From JAWKNZ01 sp041391425 (GTDB lineage Bacteria; Bdellovibrionota_B; Oligoflexia; Oligoflexales; JAWKNZ01), in contig JAWKNZ010000003.1 of NCBI GenBank assembly GCA_041391425.1, positions 1 through 64,000 of the forward strand: a stretch of DNA of 64,000 nucleotides, written 5' to 3'. This document shows positions 63,979 through 64,000 of this stretch, one piece after another. The position numbers were made by a program, and so were the translations under genes. Position 1 is the first letter of the stretch, and the number at the start of each line of letters is the position of its first letter. The notes below the pieces were generated by a model. The model had not been told where the DNA came from and ran no database searches. It was given only the letters and a program-made list of their open reading frames with translations.

Positions 63979-64000
63979 ACGAAGATTTGGTTATACGGCT

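Noticed and set aside
1..64000. tRNA or rRNA genes
   Set aside because: I found no T-loop GGTTCGAATCC-type motif in a proper cloverleaf context and no rRNA conserved cores; the GGATTCGAAGTTCGG near 56700 belongs to the palindromic repeat.

Overview
The window is AT-rich bacterial chromosome. It carries a flagellar operon (flgF, flgG, flgA, flgH-like, flgI, flgJ, flgM, flgN, flgK, flgL, csrA, fliW), a CarD-type regulator, and an unusually large number of lipoproteins with no recognised family, many with metalloprotease, TPR or J-domain features. Gene content and the FliW/CsrA/FlgM layout suggest a low-GC member of the Bdellovibrionota/Oligoflexia or a related former deltaproteobacterial lineage. 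That placement is inference from gene content; there is no rRNA gene to anchor it. I see no tRNA, rRNA, CRISPR array, prophage or transposase gene.

Layout. 0-8 kb: a NamZ-type muramidase, a small unknown protein, a TPR protein, an S41 peptidase with a long C-terminal extension, and a glycosyltransferase-TPR fusion. 8-11.5 kb: housekeeping dut, pnp and rpsO on the minus strand. 11.5-13.5 kb: a gene-poor stretch with a good promoter, then carD and a RibD-reductase-like gene. 13.6-28.7 kb: flagellin, a low-complexity lipoprotein, a phospholipase D-like gene broken by one in-frame stop, then the flagellar rod/ring/hook operon behind a good sigma-54 type promoter, ending with csrA and fliW. 28.7-31.9 kb: class IV aminotransferase, rimO and udk. 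32-44.5 kb: an accessory region of lipoproteins, a probable beta-barrel protein, a 1478-residue metzincin-like lipoprotein and a probable lipoprotein/J-domain protein split by a frameshift. 44.7-51.7 kb: prc, a membrane-anchored protein with two receiver-like modules, a lipoprotein and fur. 51.7-58 kb: a peptide-binding-type protein, a lipoprotein, an FAD oxidoreductase, yacG and a small metzincin. 58-64 kb: ferredoxin-like protein, GHMP kinase, receiver-like protein, trxA, rnhB, yraN and a clan-CD-protease-like lipoprotein.

Two patterns go beyond ordinary annotation. (1) Several families of about 125-185 bp palindromic elements are scattered between genes: a 170-bp type with two full copies and one end fragment, and single 126-bp and 185-bp types. 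Their arms differ, but all three share an apical GTGTAC...GTACAT-type core. Two of them supply the stop codon of the neighbouring gene. A separate nested palindrome lies between flgH and flgI. (2) flgJ, flgN and flgK contain six single-base frameshifts within about 1.6 kb while flgM between them is intact. Two further homopolymer frameshifts, at 38.6 and 40.2 kb, break otherwise coherent proteins. Either this flagellar export-chaperone/rod segment is decaying or the underlying sequence has homopolymer indel errors; read data would decide.
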